From Armatimonadota bacterium (GTDB taxonomy: Bacteria; Sysuimicrobiota; Sysuimicrobiia; Sysuimicrobiales; Kaftiobacteriaceae), in NCBI GenBank assembly GCA_031081675.1, contig JAVHLZ010000001.1:36395-100394 (forward strand): a stretch of DNA of 64,000 nt. Direction: 5' to 3'. Below the pieces are notes generated by a model, which worked only from the letters and a program-made list of their open reading frames with translations, searched no databases and was not told the origin of the DNA. Below, in pieces: positions 41,522-49,923 of the stretch (positions are counted from its first letter, which is position 1; every line of letters starts with the position of its first letter). Made by a program: the position numbers and the translations under genes.

Positions 41522-42054
41522 GGCCGCCTCCTCCGGCGCTCCGGGTGGGCGATGAGCTCCTGGAGCGCGAGCAGCCCGTACAGCAGGGCCTCGGGCCGGG
41601 GCGGGCATCCCGCCACGTAGACGTCCACCGGGATCAGCTTGTCCACACCCTGCACCAGGGCGTAGTTGTTGAACACGCCGCCGCAGGAGGCGCAGTCGCC
41701 CATGGCGATGACCCACTTGGGTTCCAGCATCTGCTCGTAGATGTGCTTGACCACCGGCGCCATCTTCTGGCTGACCCGACCCGAGACAATCATGAGGTCC
41801 GCCTGGCGGGGCGAGGCCCGGAACAGCTCGCTGCCGAAGCGGGCGATGTCAAACCGCGATGCGGCGGCGGACATCATCTCGATGGCGCAGCACGCCAGCC
41901 CGAACTGGGCCGGCCAGATGGAGTTGCGCCGGGCCCAGGCCAGCAGCCGCTCCACGGTGGTGGTCAGGAGGTTGCCCTCCAGGGCGCGCACGTCGGCCTC
42001 GGTCGCCTCGTCCGGCGAGCGGGCCCGGGAAACCACCGTGGCCGACCCGATCAC
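41518..42054 (-). CDS. nuoB: NADH-quinone oxidoreductase subunit B
   Basis: 178 aa. Ligands for cluster N2: [11 protein letters not shown] (tandem Cys), GDCASCGG and AGCPPRPE. N2 is the last cluster before quinone. GTG at 42054 overlaps the nuoA stop by 4 bases, the habit of this operon; GTG 42060 is an alternative two codons longer. Confidence 0.95.
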   Translation of the reverse strand: MIGSATVVSRARSPDEATEADVRALEGNLLTTTVERLLAWARRNSIWPAQFGLACCAIEMMSAAASRFDIARFGSELFRASPRQADLMIVSGRVSQKMAPVVKHIYEQMLEPKWVIAMGDCASCGGVFNNYALVQGVDKLIPVDVYVAGCPPRPEALLYGLLALQELIAHPERRRRRP

Positions 42055-42404
42055 TGCCACTGCAGCGCCCCCCGCCGCCAGGCGTACGCGAACCCGGCGC
42101 CCAGCACGCCCACGAAGGCCAGCATCTCCACCAGTCCCAGGACCCGCAGCTCCCGGGCGACCACCGCCCACGGGTACAGGAAGACCGCCTCCACGTCAAG
42201 GAGCAGGAAGAGCATGGCGATGAGGTAGTAGCGGATCGGCACCCTCTCCCGGGCGGTGCCGACGGGCCACACGCCGGATTCGTAGGGCTCCAGCTTGCCC
42301 GGCACAGGTCGGCGGCGGCCCACCAGGTGGTGGAAGGCCACCAGACCCGCCACCACCAGCACCACCAGGGCGATGTGGACGACGATGGGAACGAAGTCCG
42401 CCAC
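42051..42404 (-). CDS. nuoA: NADH-quinone oxidoreductase subunit A
   Basis: 117 aa, three helices. [13 protein letters not shown] (the loop with the quinone-site glycine/cysteine region) and [16 protein letters not shown] are family hallmarks. First nuo gene, 33 bases after the cysteine desulfurase. Confidence 0.94.
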   Translation of the reverse strand: MADFVPIVVHIALVVLVVAGLVAFHHLVGRRRPVPGKLEPYESGVWPVGTARERVPIRYYLIAMLFLLLDVEAVFLYPWAVVARELRVLGLVEMLAFVGVLGAGFAYAWRRGALQWQ

Positions 42405-42437
42405 TACTCCCGATGATCGCAGAGGCCGCGGGCGGTG

Positions 42438-43613
42438 TCAACGCGCGCCGGCGCGCGCGCCCCGCCCGGCGCGGCGCACGGCGGCGACGATCTCGGGCAT
42501 CAGGGCCAGGACGTCATCCACGTCCTGCTCGGTGGTGCCCCGGCCCAGAGACAGGCGCAGCGTCCCCGCGGCCACCTCGGGCGGCAGGCCGATGGCCGAC
42601 AGCACGTGAGAGGGTTCCAGGCTGCCCGCGGTGCAGGCGGACCCGCTGCTGGCCGCCACCCCGCGCAGATCCAGCGCCAGCAGCAGCGACTCGCTGTCGG
42701 TGCCGGCGAAGGAGACGTTGACGTTCCCCGGCAGGCGCTCGGCGGGGTGGCCGTTGAGGCGCGCCCCCTCGATCTCCAGCAGTCCGGCGATCAGCCGGTC
42801 CCGCAGGCGGCGCAGCCGGGCGGCCTCGTCCTCCCGGAGCTCCATCGCCAGCTCCAGGGCCGCCCCCAGGCCCACAATGCCGGGAACGTTCTCGGTGCCG
42901 GCCCGCCGGTTGCGCTCGTGGGCGCCCCCGTGCTGGATCCGGGCCACCCGGGCGCCGCGCCGGATGAACAGGGCGCCCACCCCTTTGGGGCCGTACCGCT
43001 TGTGGGCCGACAGGGACAGCAGGTCCACGCCCAGGTCGTCCACATCCACCGGCAGGATGCCCACCGACTGGGTGGCGTCGGTATGCACCAGGATGCCGCG
43101 CTCCCGTCCCAGGCGCGCGATCTCGGCCACCGGCTGCAGCGTCCCGATCTCGTTGTTGGCGTGCATCACCGAAATCAGGATGGTGTCGGGGCGGATCGCC
43201 CGGCGCACGTCGTCGGGGTCGACCCGGCCGTACCGGTCCACGGGCAGGTAGGTGACCTCAAATCCGCGGGACTCCAAAAACCGGCAGGGCTCCAGGACCG
43301 CATGGTGCTCCACCGCCGACGTGATGATGTGGCGCCCCCGGTCCTCGTTCGCCCACGCCGTCCCGAGGATGGCGAAGTTATCGCTTTCGGTGGCTCCGCT
43401 GGTGAAGACGATCTCCGCGGGGCGCGCGCCGATGGCCCGGGCGACCGCCTCCCGCGCCCGCTCCACCGCCTCCCGGGCCTCCTGGCCGAACTGGTGGACG
43501 CTGCTGGCGTTGCCGAACCGCTCGGTGAAGTACGGCAGCATCGCCTCCACCACCCGCGGGTCCACCGGGGTGGTGGCGGCGTAGTCCATGTAGATGCGCC
43601 GCGGCGCGCTCAT
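42438..43613 (-). CDS. cysteine desulfurase (NifS/IscS family)
   Basis: 391 aa. PLP lysine K205 in LSLSAHKRYGPKG; the persulfide cysteine C327 lies in SSGSACTAGS, the long mobile loop of group I enzymes (IscS/NifS). Converts cysteine to alanine and hands sulfur to a scaffold or to tRNA-modifying enzymes. Position 33 bases before nuoA and 68 bases after the MerR-type gene suggests it supplies sulfur for the eight or nine Fe-S clusters of complex I. No IscU or SufBCD is in the window. ATG 43613. Confidence 0.94.
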   Translation of the reverse strand: MSAPRRIYMDYAATTPVDPRVVEAMLPYFTERFGNASSVHQFGQEAREAVERAREAVARAIGARPAEIVFTSGATESDNFAILGTAWANEDRGRHIITSAVEHHAVLEPCRFLESRGFEVTYLPVDRYGRVDPDDVRRAIRPDTILISVMHANNEIGTLQPVAEIARLGRERGILVHTDATQSVGILPVDVDDLGVDLLSLSAHKRYGPKGVGALFIRRGARVARIQHGGAHERNRRAGTENVPGIVGLGAALELAMELREDEAARLRRLRDRLIAGLLEIEGARLNGHPAERLPGNVNVSFAGTDSESLLLALDLRGVAASSGSACTAGSLEPSHVLSAIGLPPEVAAGTLRLSLGRGTTEQDVDDVLALMPEIVAAVRRAGRGARAGAR

Positions 43614-43681
43614 GGGCCCCTCCCCACCGGCCGGGGCTCGCGGCCGGGGACTTCACTCTCCAGCCTACCACGGACGGACCG

Positions 43682-44011
43682 TCAGCGCGGGATGGCCAGG
43701 GCGATGGGGGGCACCAGCGGCGTGCCGGTCCGGGATCCGATCCGCGGCAGCACCGCCACGAGCCGCCTGGCGGCCGCCAGGCGCAGGTGGGCCCGCACGG
43801 CCTTCAGCGGCAGCCGCCTGCGTACCACGAGGTAGCGGATCTCCTGGGCCCGCTCGATGTCGCGCCAGGAGTACAGCCTCCGCCTGCGGGGCCCCTCCCG
43901 GAGGGGCGAGAGCAACCCGGCCCTCTCCCACCGGCGCAGCGTCTGCGGAGAGACCCCGACCAGGTTGGCGGCGACGGTAATTGTGAACACGGGACGAGTG
44001 TAGTGCGTCAT
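43682..44011 (-). CDS. MerR-family (HspR-like) transcriptional regulator
   Basis: 109 aa. The N-terminal winged helix FTITVAANLVGVSPQTLRRWERAGLLSP (about 8-35) followed by RRRRLYSWRDIERAQEIRYLV is the MerR DNA-binding head, closest to HspR-type heat-shock repressors. The usual long coiled-coil dimerisation helix is short, and no ligand-binding Cys is seen. ATG 44011 has GGGAGG six bases upstream. First gene before the cysteine desulfurase and nuo genes, so it may control that unit or itself. No dnaK operon is nearby. Confidence 0.82.
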   Translation of the reverse strand: MTHYTRPVFTITVAANLVGVSPQTLRRWERAGLLSPLREGPRRRRLYSWRDIERAQEIRYLVVRRRLPLKAVRAHLRLAAARRLVAVLPRIGSRTGTPLVPPIALAIPR

Positions 44012-44043
44012 GGGGAGCCTCCCGAGGGATCCTGCCGGCGACC

Positions 44044-44052
44044 AGTATAGCA
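44044..44052 (-). promoter_or_regulatory. extended -10 promoter of the MerR gene / nuo unit
   Basis: TGCTATACT on the minus strand, identical to the lgt element. Leader of about 25 bases with a clear ribosome-binding site. Confidence 0.55.
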
Positions 44053-44099
44053 ACGGGGGCCTCCCCCCGGAACCACCGAACAGGCGTCGAAGATGGCCA

Positions 44100-44226
44100 G
44101 ATCTGCGACGAAAAATCGGGAAAAATCGAGATATTGACCTGAAACTCCTCAAATTCAACCAATTCTTTCCTTGTAAAGTTCTTTGACCGCTATTTTCATA
44201 ACCCGGACGATATGGGGTCTGACCCC
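44100..44226. other. AT-rich segment with GGGGTCTGACCCC palindrome
   Basis: About 125 bases markedly richer in A/T than anything around, ending in the perfect palindrome GGGGTCTGACCCC (44214-44226), which abuts the NUDIX stop codon. On the minus strand it holds a 14-codon frame starting ATGAAAATAGCG. Similar GGGGTCAGACCCC palindromes are often seen at ends of mobile or REP-like elements; here nothing that could move is left. No function assigned. Confidence 0.35.
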
Positions 44227-44834
44227 TAAATCCTCGCGGGGGGCGGGGGGTCGGTGCCGAACACGGCGTCCACGAAACCCTTGAGGACCCGCGCCGTGGC
44301 ACCCCAGACCTCGTGGGGTCCGTACCGGTAGGACAGGACCTCCACCCACCGACCGTCCCTCAGACGCCGCTCGATCCGCAGGGCCTGGGGGTCGGTGAAG
44401 GTCCGCAGAGGCACGGTCAGGACCTCGGCGATCTCCGCGGCGTTGACCCGGAGGGCCACGGGTTCCCGGAGGATCCCGACGACCGGGGTGATGACGAAGC
44501 CGCTCACCACGGTCACCACGTCGTCCAGAAGACCCAGGACCTGCACGGCGCCGCGGGGAATCCCCAGCTCCTCCTCCGCCTCCCGCAGGGCGGTATCCAC
44601 AGGGCCTCGATCGGCGGGGTCGGCCGTCCCGCCGGGCAGGGAGATCTGTCCCTTGTGGTGCTCCACCACCTCCGTCCGCCGGGTGAGGAGCACGGCCACC
44701 TCCCCCCCACGGGAGAGCAGGGCGAGGAGCACGGCCGCCCGGCGCAGGCCCGGCTCGGTAACCTCCTTGCGGGGGCGGCCCGCCAGTCGCCTGCGAATCG
44801 TCCACTCAATCTCGTCCAGATCCGCCTTGCCCAT
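44226..44834 (-). CDS. NUDIX hydrolase, coenzyme A diphosphatase-like
   Basis: 202 aa. The NUDIX box is intact: GGTADPADRGPVDTALREAEEELGI (in segments, GX5EX7REUXEEXGU with the first Glu position occupied by Asp/Arg). The upstream LLTRRTEVVEHHKGQISLPGG matches the UPF0035 motif of CoA pyrophosphatases (NudL/PCD1), which split CoA into phosphopantetheine and 3',5'-ADP. ATG 44834; divergent from thyX. TAG stop is part of the palindrome at 44214-44226. Confidence 0.85.
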   Translation of the reverse strand: MGKADLDEIEWTIRRRLAGRPRKEVTEPGLRRAAVLLALLSRGGEVAVLLTRRTEVVEHHKGQISLPGGTADPADRGPVDTALREAEEELGIPRGAVQVLGLLDDVVTVVSGFVITPVVGILREPVALRVNAAEIAEVLTVPLRTFTDPQALRIERRLRDGRWVEVLSYRYGPHEVWGATARVLKGFVDAVFGTDPPPPARI

Positions 44835-45103
44835 GGCCTCGCCGTCCTCCACCCACGACCTCAAACACCTGATCGCCCCAGAATCTGGGTCCAGATCCCC
44901 GGGTTGTCCACAAGATGTTGATGTTCCCGGCAGGAATCCGGGGGAGTAGTGGGGAAATACCTCCCTCGGACCCACAGGGGGGAGGAGCCTTCGAGTCTGA
45001 TTCCGGACGCCTTCCACGCCAGGCTCCCCACACGGCAGTACCCTGACCACTCCTCCTTCGCCCGCACCTCCTCCCTGGGGTCGCTGCTGGCAGGAGGACA
45101 CCG

Positions 45104-45919
45104 ATGCGGACCGCGCACCTGCGAGTGGTGAAGGTTGCAGAGACCCGGTTCGTCCTGGACGACCGGGAGGGAACGCCCTGGGCGGTATGGTCCACCGACG
45201 CTGCCGACGACGCCGCCGCCCTGGTGGAGTTTGCCGGGCGGGCGTGCTACCAGTCCTGGCACAAGCCCAATCCCGCCACCCGCACCAACGCCGGGTACCT
45301 GGCGCACCTGCTGTCCCAGAAGCACTACTCGGTCCTCGAGCATGCCGGGTTCACGGTGATGCTGACCGGCGTGTCCCGCTCGTTCACCCACGAGATGGTG
45401 CGGCACCGGCACTTCAGCTTCTCCCAGCTCAGCCAGCGCTTTGTCAGCGAGGACGACGCCCCGTGGGTCATCCCCCCGCTGTTCCGCGACGACCCCGACG
45501 CCCTGGCGGTCCTGCTGGACCTGTACGACCGGGTCCAGCACGCCTACCAGGCCCTCACCGAGATCGGCGCCCGCAAGCTGCGGGGCCTGGAGGACAGGAC
45601 CCTGCGCCGGAAGCGGGCGCGGGAGGCGGCGCGGTGCGTCCTGCCCAACATGACCGAAACCCACATCGTCATCACGGGCAACCACCGGGCCTGGCGGGAG
45701 TTCTTCGAAAAGCGGGGGGAGCTGCACGTGGACCAGGAGATGCGGGAGGTGGCGGTGACCATCTTCCGGGAGGTGGCCCGGCCGCTGGCGCCCGCCCTGT
45801 ACCGCGACTTCCGGATCCGGGTGGTCGCCCTCCCCACCGGCCCCGTGGAGGTCCTCGAGCGCGATCCCTCCCTGCTGGAGGACGCCCCCGCCTCCGACCT
45901 CGCACCGGGAGGCGCCTGA
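45104..45919 (+). CDS. thyX: flavin-dependent thymidylate synthase
   Basis: 271 aa. ThyX motif RHRHFSFSQLSQR (100-112; RHRxxSxxxxSxR) binds dUMP and FAD; CYQSWHKP and ETHIVITGNHRAWREFF are also family hallmarks. Makes dTMP from dUMP with methylenetetrahydrofolate and NADPH-reduced FAD, replacing ThyA. ATG 45104 behind GGAGG. It is monocistronic; the neighbouring genes lie on the other strand. Confidence 0.96.
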   Translation: MRTAHLRVVKVAETRFVLDDREGTPWAVWSTDAADDAAALVEFAGRACYQSWHKPNPATRTNAGYLAHLLSQKHYSVLEHAGFTVMLTGVSRSFTHEMVRHRHFSFSQLSQRFVSEDDAPWVIPPLFRDDPDALAVLLDLYDRVQHAYQALTEIGARKLRGLEDRTLRRKRAREAARCVLPNMTETHIVITGNHRAWREFFEKRGELHVDQEMREVAVTIFREVARPLAPALYRDFRIRVVALPTGPVEVLERDPSLLEDAPASDLAPGGA

Positions 45920-45993
45920 GTCTGTCCTGCGCGCCGCAGCGGCCCCTCTGACGTTCCGTGGACGCGGCCCGGCCCGCGAGTGCGGGACCGCTT

Positions 45994-47118
45994 TTACCCC
46001 ACCACCGCCGTGATCCCCTGCACCCGGGGCAGCCCCCGCCCCAATATCACCCACCGGTCGCCCTCATCGGGGCTGCCGTAGACCTCGCCGCTGGTGGTCC
46101 CCAGGTAGATGCCGACCGGACGCAGGGTGTCGGCGTCCAGGGCGTGGCGGAGGACCACGCAGTGCACCCGGCGGGGCAGGCCGTCGGACAGGCGCTCCCA
46201 GGTCCGTCCCCCCGTCCGGGTCCGGTAGACGTCCAGGGGTCCCCGGATGCAGGAGTTGTGGCGGGCGCACCCCGTGCCCTGGTAGGCCGGAACCGTGAAG
46301 GCAGTCCCGGGGTCGGCCGGGTGGGCGGCCACGGGAAAGCCGTGCCGGTCGGGCAGCCCGGTGGAGATGTCCTGCCAGGTGGCGCCGAAGTCCTCGCTGC
46401 GGTAGACCCCGCAGTGCTGCTGCCGGTACAGCACCCGGGGGTTGGCGGCGCAGACGTCAATGCGGTGGGTGCAGGCGTGCACCTCGGCCAGGTGCTGCTC
46501 GACGGCCCGGGCCCGCTCGTCCGCACTCATCGGCCGCCGCAGGTCGGCGGTGCCGGCCACCGGGCAGGACTCGTACACTCCGGTCCGGGCGTACTCCCAG
46601 CTCTGCCCGCCGTCCAGGGAGCGCACCGCGCCGTGGTTGGTGCTGCTGACCACAAGCATCCGCCGGGGGTCGCGCGGGTCCAGGTGGATCCCGTGCAGGG
46701 AGTTGCCGATGGTCCCGTATCCCCAGTCGCCGTACCGTCCCTCCTTGCCGGGCGCCTCCAGGTAGCCCGGGTGGACCCGCCAGGTGCGGCCGCGGTCGGC
46801 GCTCCAGAACAGATAGCTGAAGTGCGTCCCCGCCCACAGCTGGTCGGGATCCCGCGGATTCACCGCCACCGTCCACACCCGGCGGATGGACAGGCCGTCG
46901 TTGAGCGCCGTCCAGGTCCGCCCCCCGGTCCGGGATGCATACACGCCATCGGTGAGGGTGGCGGCGTACAGGGTCCGCGTACGGGCGTCCCAGGCGCAGT
47001 GGCTGACAGACAGACCCCGCAGGTAGGGTCCCTGGCGGCGCCACCTCAGGCGCCGGGCGTCGGACGTGAATGCGTACAGCCCGTCGGTCGTCCCCACCCA
47101 GACCCGGACGGATGCCAT
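45994..47118 (-). CDS. Asp-box (BNR / Vps10-like) beta-propeller protein
   Basis: 374 aa. At least six Asp-box repeats (SxDxGxTW) are visible: SRTGGRTW, SADRGRTW, SLDGGQSW, SEDFGATW, RTRTGGRTW and SPDEGDRW, spaced as in a sialidase-type propeller. No signal peptide and no sialidase arginine triad identified, so it is not called a glycosidase. Repeated phrases such as LWAGTHFSYLFWS and MLVVSSTNHGAVR match bacterial 'exo-alpha-sialidase-like' proteins of unknown function. ATG 47118 follows GGAGGGTGGAG. Divergent from the FAH-family gene. Confidence 0.75.
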   Translation of the reverse strand: MASVRVWVGTTDGLYAFTSDARRLRWRRQGPYLRGLSVSHCAWDARTRTLYAATLTDGVYASRTGGRTWTALNDGLSIRRVWTVAVNPRDPDQLWAGTHFSYLFWSADRGRTWRVHPGYLEAPGKEGRYGDWGYGTIGNSLHGIHLDPRDPRRMLVVSSTNHGAVRSLDGGQSWEYARTGVYESCPVAGTADLRRPMSADERARAVEQHLAEVHACTHRIDVCAANPRVLYRQQHCGVYRSEDFGATWQDISTGLPDRHGFPVAAHPADPGTAFTVPAYQGTGCARHNSCIRGPLDVYRTRTGGRTWERLSDGLPRRVHCVVLRHALDADTLRPVGIYLGTTSGEVYGSPDEGDRWVILGRGLPRVQGITAVVG

Positions 47119-47242
47119 CTCCACCCTCCTCCGCGCGTCGGAGGGTAGCCTTCGCTGCGCGTGGAAACTCCCCTGCCGGCGGAGCGGCGCGTCGCGGGTG
47201 CGGCCGGCCGCGGGCCGCACTCTCATGTGAGGAGGGTCGGGC

Positions 47243-48130
47243 GTGAGGCTGGCGACGTATCAGGCAGGGCGCGAGGCGCGGGTGGGATTCGTGGTGGGCG
47301 ACAGGATCGTGGACCTGGAGGCGGTGGCCCGCCAGCGGCGGGTGCGGGTGCCCCGGGAGATGGTGGACGTCATCGCCGAGGTGCCCCTCACGGTCCTGCG
47401 GACGCTGGCCCGCGAGGCCCAGGCGTGGGTGGCCGCCGGACGTCCCGCCCCGCCCGTGCACCGGACCCGCCTGCTGGCCCCCGTCCCGCGGCCCCGCAAG
47501 AACATCGTGTGCATGGGCCGCAACTACGCCGAGCACGCCCGGGAAGGCGGAGTGGCGCCGCCGGAGGTGCCGGTGTTCTTCACCAAGCCCCCCACGGCGG
47601 TGGTGGGACCCGACGCACCGGTGGTCTGCCACCCGGTGACCCAGCAGCTGGACTACGAGGTGGAACTGGCCGTGGTCTTCGGGAGGCGCGGCCGCAACAT
47701 CCCCGCCGCCCGGGCCCTGGACTACGTCTTCGGCTACACCATCCTCAACGACGTGACCGCCCGGGACCTGCAGCGCCGCCACCAGCAGTGGTTCAAGGGC
47801 AAGTCCCTGGACACGTTCGCCCCCCTGGGGCCGTGGATCGTCCACCGCTCGGCCCTGCCCGACCCCCAGGCCCTGTCGCTGCGGATGCGGATCAACGGGG
47901 AGATCCGCCAGGATTCCACCACCGCCAAGATGATCTTCTCGGTGGCGCAGCTGATCGAAACCCTGTCGGCGGGGATGACCGTGGAGCCCGGCGACATCCT
48001 GGCCACCGGCACCCCCGAAGGGGTGGGGATGGGGTTCTCCCCGCCCCGGTGGCTGCAGCCCGGCGACGTGATGGAGGCGGAGGTGGAGGGCATCGGGGTC
48101 CTGCGCAACCAGGTGGTCGCGCCGCGCTGA
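47243..48130 (+). CDS. fumarylacetoacetate hydrolase family protein, complete copy
   Basis: 295 aa. C-terminal FAH domain with metal ligands in DYEVELAVVFG (E139, E141) and FGYTILNDVTARDLQ (D170), KSLDTFAPLGPWIV and PGDILATGTPEGVG. Members hydrate, hydrolyse or decarboxylate beta-diketo acids in aromatic or sugar catabolism; the substrate is not evident. The first 54 residues (MRLATYQAGREARVGFVVGD...) form the small N-terminal domain. GTG start with GGAGGG six bases upstream. Bases 47405-48110 recur unchanged at 56095-56800; the last few codons differ (NQVVAPR here, NRVVAPRG there). Confidence 0.9.
   Translation: MRLATYQAGREARVGFVVGDRIVDLEAVARQRRVRVPREMVDVIAEVPLTVLRTLAREAQAWVAAGRPAPPVHRTRLLAPVPRPRKNIVCMGRNYAEHAREGGVAPPEVPVFFTKPPTAVVGPDAPVVCHPVTQQLDYEVELAVVFGRRGRNIPAARALDYVFGYTILNDVTARDLQRRHQQWFKGKSLDTFAPLGPWIVHRSALPDPQALSLRMRINGEIRQDSTTAKMIFSVAQLIETLSAGMTVEPGDILATGTPEGVGMGFSPPRWLQPGDVMEAEVEGIGVLRNQVVAPR
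47405..48110 (+). repeat. 706-bp exact direct repeat, left copy
   Basis: Compared line by line with 56095-56800 (offset 8,690) without finding any difference. Upstream the sequences are unrelated; downstream they differ at several of the next 20 bases and then diverge. Confidence 0.95.
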
Positions 48131-48169
48131 CCGCCGCCCACTACCCTCCCTTGACCCGCTCGCTCCCGG

Positions 48170-49018
48170 GTGAAGGAGTTGCCGGGCGCGAAGAGAATGT
48201 TCCTGTTAATGGATGCTGTTCCGGATTCCGGAAAACTTAAGACCCTCCAAAAGGCTATCGAACTGCTCCGCTGTTTCGATGCTGCCCACCCGGTTCTCGG
48301 CATCTCCGACCTCAGCCGCCGCCTGGACCTGCCGCGCAGCGTGGTGTACCGCATCGCCACCACGCTGAAATCGGAAGGCCTCCTGGAACAGGAAGTCGGG
48401 TCGCGACGGTATCGCATCGGCATCGGGCTGTTCGATCTGGGGGCGCGCTACACGCACCGCCACCGATGGCTGCCGCTGGCCCTGGAGGCGCTGAAGGATC
48501 TTGTGGCCTCCACCGGCCACACCGGGTACGTCGGCGTCCTGGCTGGCCCCGACGTCGTGGTGCTGGCATCGGAGGCCGGCGCTTACCGGGTGCGTCTCGT
48601 GGTCAAACCGGGCGAGCGGTTCCCGGCGTACGCTACGGCGATCGGCAAAGCGCTCCTGGCCCGCCTGCCGGATGAAGAGGTGGCGCGCCTCTATGGCAAC
48701 ATGCCGCTGATCCCTCTCACCCGAGCCACCTTGCGCGAGATTCCCGCGCTCCTGGCCGAGCTCGGGCGGACCCGGACCCGGCGCTACGCCGTCGCCGACC
48801 AGGAGACCTTCGACGGGATCAAGGCCGCGGGCATCGGGTTCACCAGTACCGCGGACGACGAATCCTTCGCCCTCAGCGTCTCCTATCCGATCGCCGGTGT
48901 CTCCCCACAGGACGAGCAGCGCATCGTCGAGGCCCTGCTCCTGCGGGGCGAGCGCCTGGGCCGGGCCCTCGGAGATCGCTGGTGGGATACGGCAGCAGGG
49001 AGGCCGCGACGCCGATGA
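48170..49018 (+). CDS. IclR-family transcriptional regulator
   Basis: About 282 aa. N-terminal winged helix LKTLQKAIELLRCF ... GISDLSRRLDLPRSVVYRIATTLKSEGLL; C-terminal IclR effector domain with AYATAIGKALLARL and ADQETFDGIKAAGIGF. IclR proteins sense small carbon compounds and control nearby catabolic operons. The stop overlaps the ATG of the first permease gene (ATGA), so it is probably part of the operon it regulates. Start uncertain: GTG 48170, ATG 48197 or ATG 48209; none has a clear ribosome-binding site. Confidence 0.88.
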   Translation: MKELPGAKRMFLLMDAVPDSGKLKTLQKAIELLRCFDAAHPVLGISDLSRRLDLPRSVVYRIATTLKSEGLLEQEVGSRRYRIGIGLFDLGARYTHRHRWLPLALEALKDLVASTGHTGYVGVLAGPDVVVLASEAGAYRVRLVVKPGERFPAYATAIGKALLARLPDEEVARLYGNMPLIPLTRATLREIPALLAELGRTRTRRYAVADQETFDGIKAAGIGFTSTADDESFALSVSYPIAGVSPQDEQRIVEALLLRGERLGRALGDRWWDTAAGRPRRR

Positions 49019-49923
49019 ACGACGTCGCGCTCCCCGGAATTCGGGGCGAAATCCGCTCGTTGGGAGCGGCGGTGCAGGGCCGGCCCTACCTCGCGCTGGC
49101 GGCGCTTCCCCTGGTTTTCTTCGGGGTTTTTCTCGTCTATCCGCTGGCGCTGATGTTCCTCGTCAGCATTCGCAACTACGCGCCGGCCCAGATCGTCGGG
49201 GACCGCCTCACGTTGGAGAACTACCTGCGGTTTCTCCTCGACCCGTTCTATCGCCGGATCCTGCTCTCCACCCTCCGCCTGGCGGCGGTCGTAAGCGCCG
49301 CCGCTCTGCTCCTCGCCTATCCCTTGGCCTATTATCTTTCCCGAACGACCAGCCGGGTCAAAGGGTGGCTCATCTTCCTGCTGCTGACGCCGCTCATGGT
49401 CGGGATCGTCGTCCGTACCTACGGCTGGATCGTCCTGCTGGGGCGCAACGGCACCGTCAACCAGTTGCTGCTGGCCCTGGGTCTCGTCCAGGAGCCGGTG
49501 CGCATCCTGTTTACGGAGACTGCCGTCGTCCTGGGCCTGATCGAGATCCTCCTGCCCTACATGATCTTTCCCCTGATCTCCGCCTTGCAGAAGGTGGACC
49601 CCACGCTGGAAGCGGCGGCCGCCTCCCTGGGCGCCGGCCCGCTGGAGGTGCTGCGGCGCGTGGTGTTGCCCCTCAGTCTGCCGGGCATCGTCTCGGGCAC
49701 GGTGATCGTCTTCACCCTGTCCGCGGGCGCGATCGTGACCCCGGCCGTCCTGGGCGGCCCGCGCACACAGACCATGGGGACGCTGATCTACCAGCTCATG
49801 ACCGCCACGTTAAACTGGCCTTTCGGCTCCGCCGTCGCCTTCATCCTCCTGGCCTTTGAAGCCTTCCCCGTCTTCCTCTTCTTCGCCGCGACGGCCCGAG
49901 GGCGGGCCGGGAGGGGACCATGA
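49015..49923 (+). CDS. ABC transporter permease, PotB type
   Basis: 302 aa, six predicted helices. The EAA loop EAAAASLGAGPLEVLRRVVLPLSLPGI is present, and PLVFFGVFLVYPLALMFLVSIRNY resembles PotB/putrescine-spermidine permeases. Pairs with the PotC-type protein that follows (4-base overlap). ATG 49015 overlaps the IclR stop; GGGAGG lies 11 bases upstream. Confidence 0.9.
   Translation: MNDVALPGIRGEIRSLGAAVQGRPYLALAALPLVFFGVFLVYPLALMFLVSIRNYAPAQIVGDRLTLENYLRFLLDPFYRRILLSTLRLAAVVSAAALLLAYPLAYYLSRTTSRVKGWLIFLLLTPLMVGIVVRTYGWIVLLGRNGTVNQLLLALGLVQEPVRILFTETAVVLGLIEILLPYMIFPLISALQKVDPTLEAAAASLGAGPLEVLRRVVLPLSLPGIVSGTVIVFTLSAGAIVTPAVLGGPRTQTMGTLIYQLMTATLNWPFGSAVAFILLAFEAFPVFLFFAATARGRAGRGP

Noticed and set aside
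44904-44913. TTGTCCACAA resembling a DnaA box, suggesting a replication origin
   Set aside because: Single site, no cluster of boxes, no dnaA, dnaN or gidA genes and no AT-rich unwinding region beside it.
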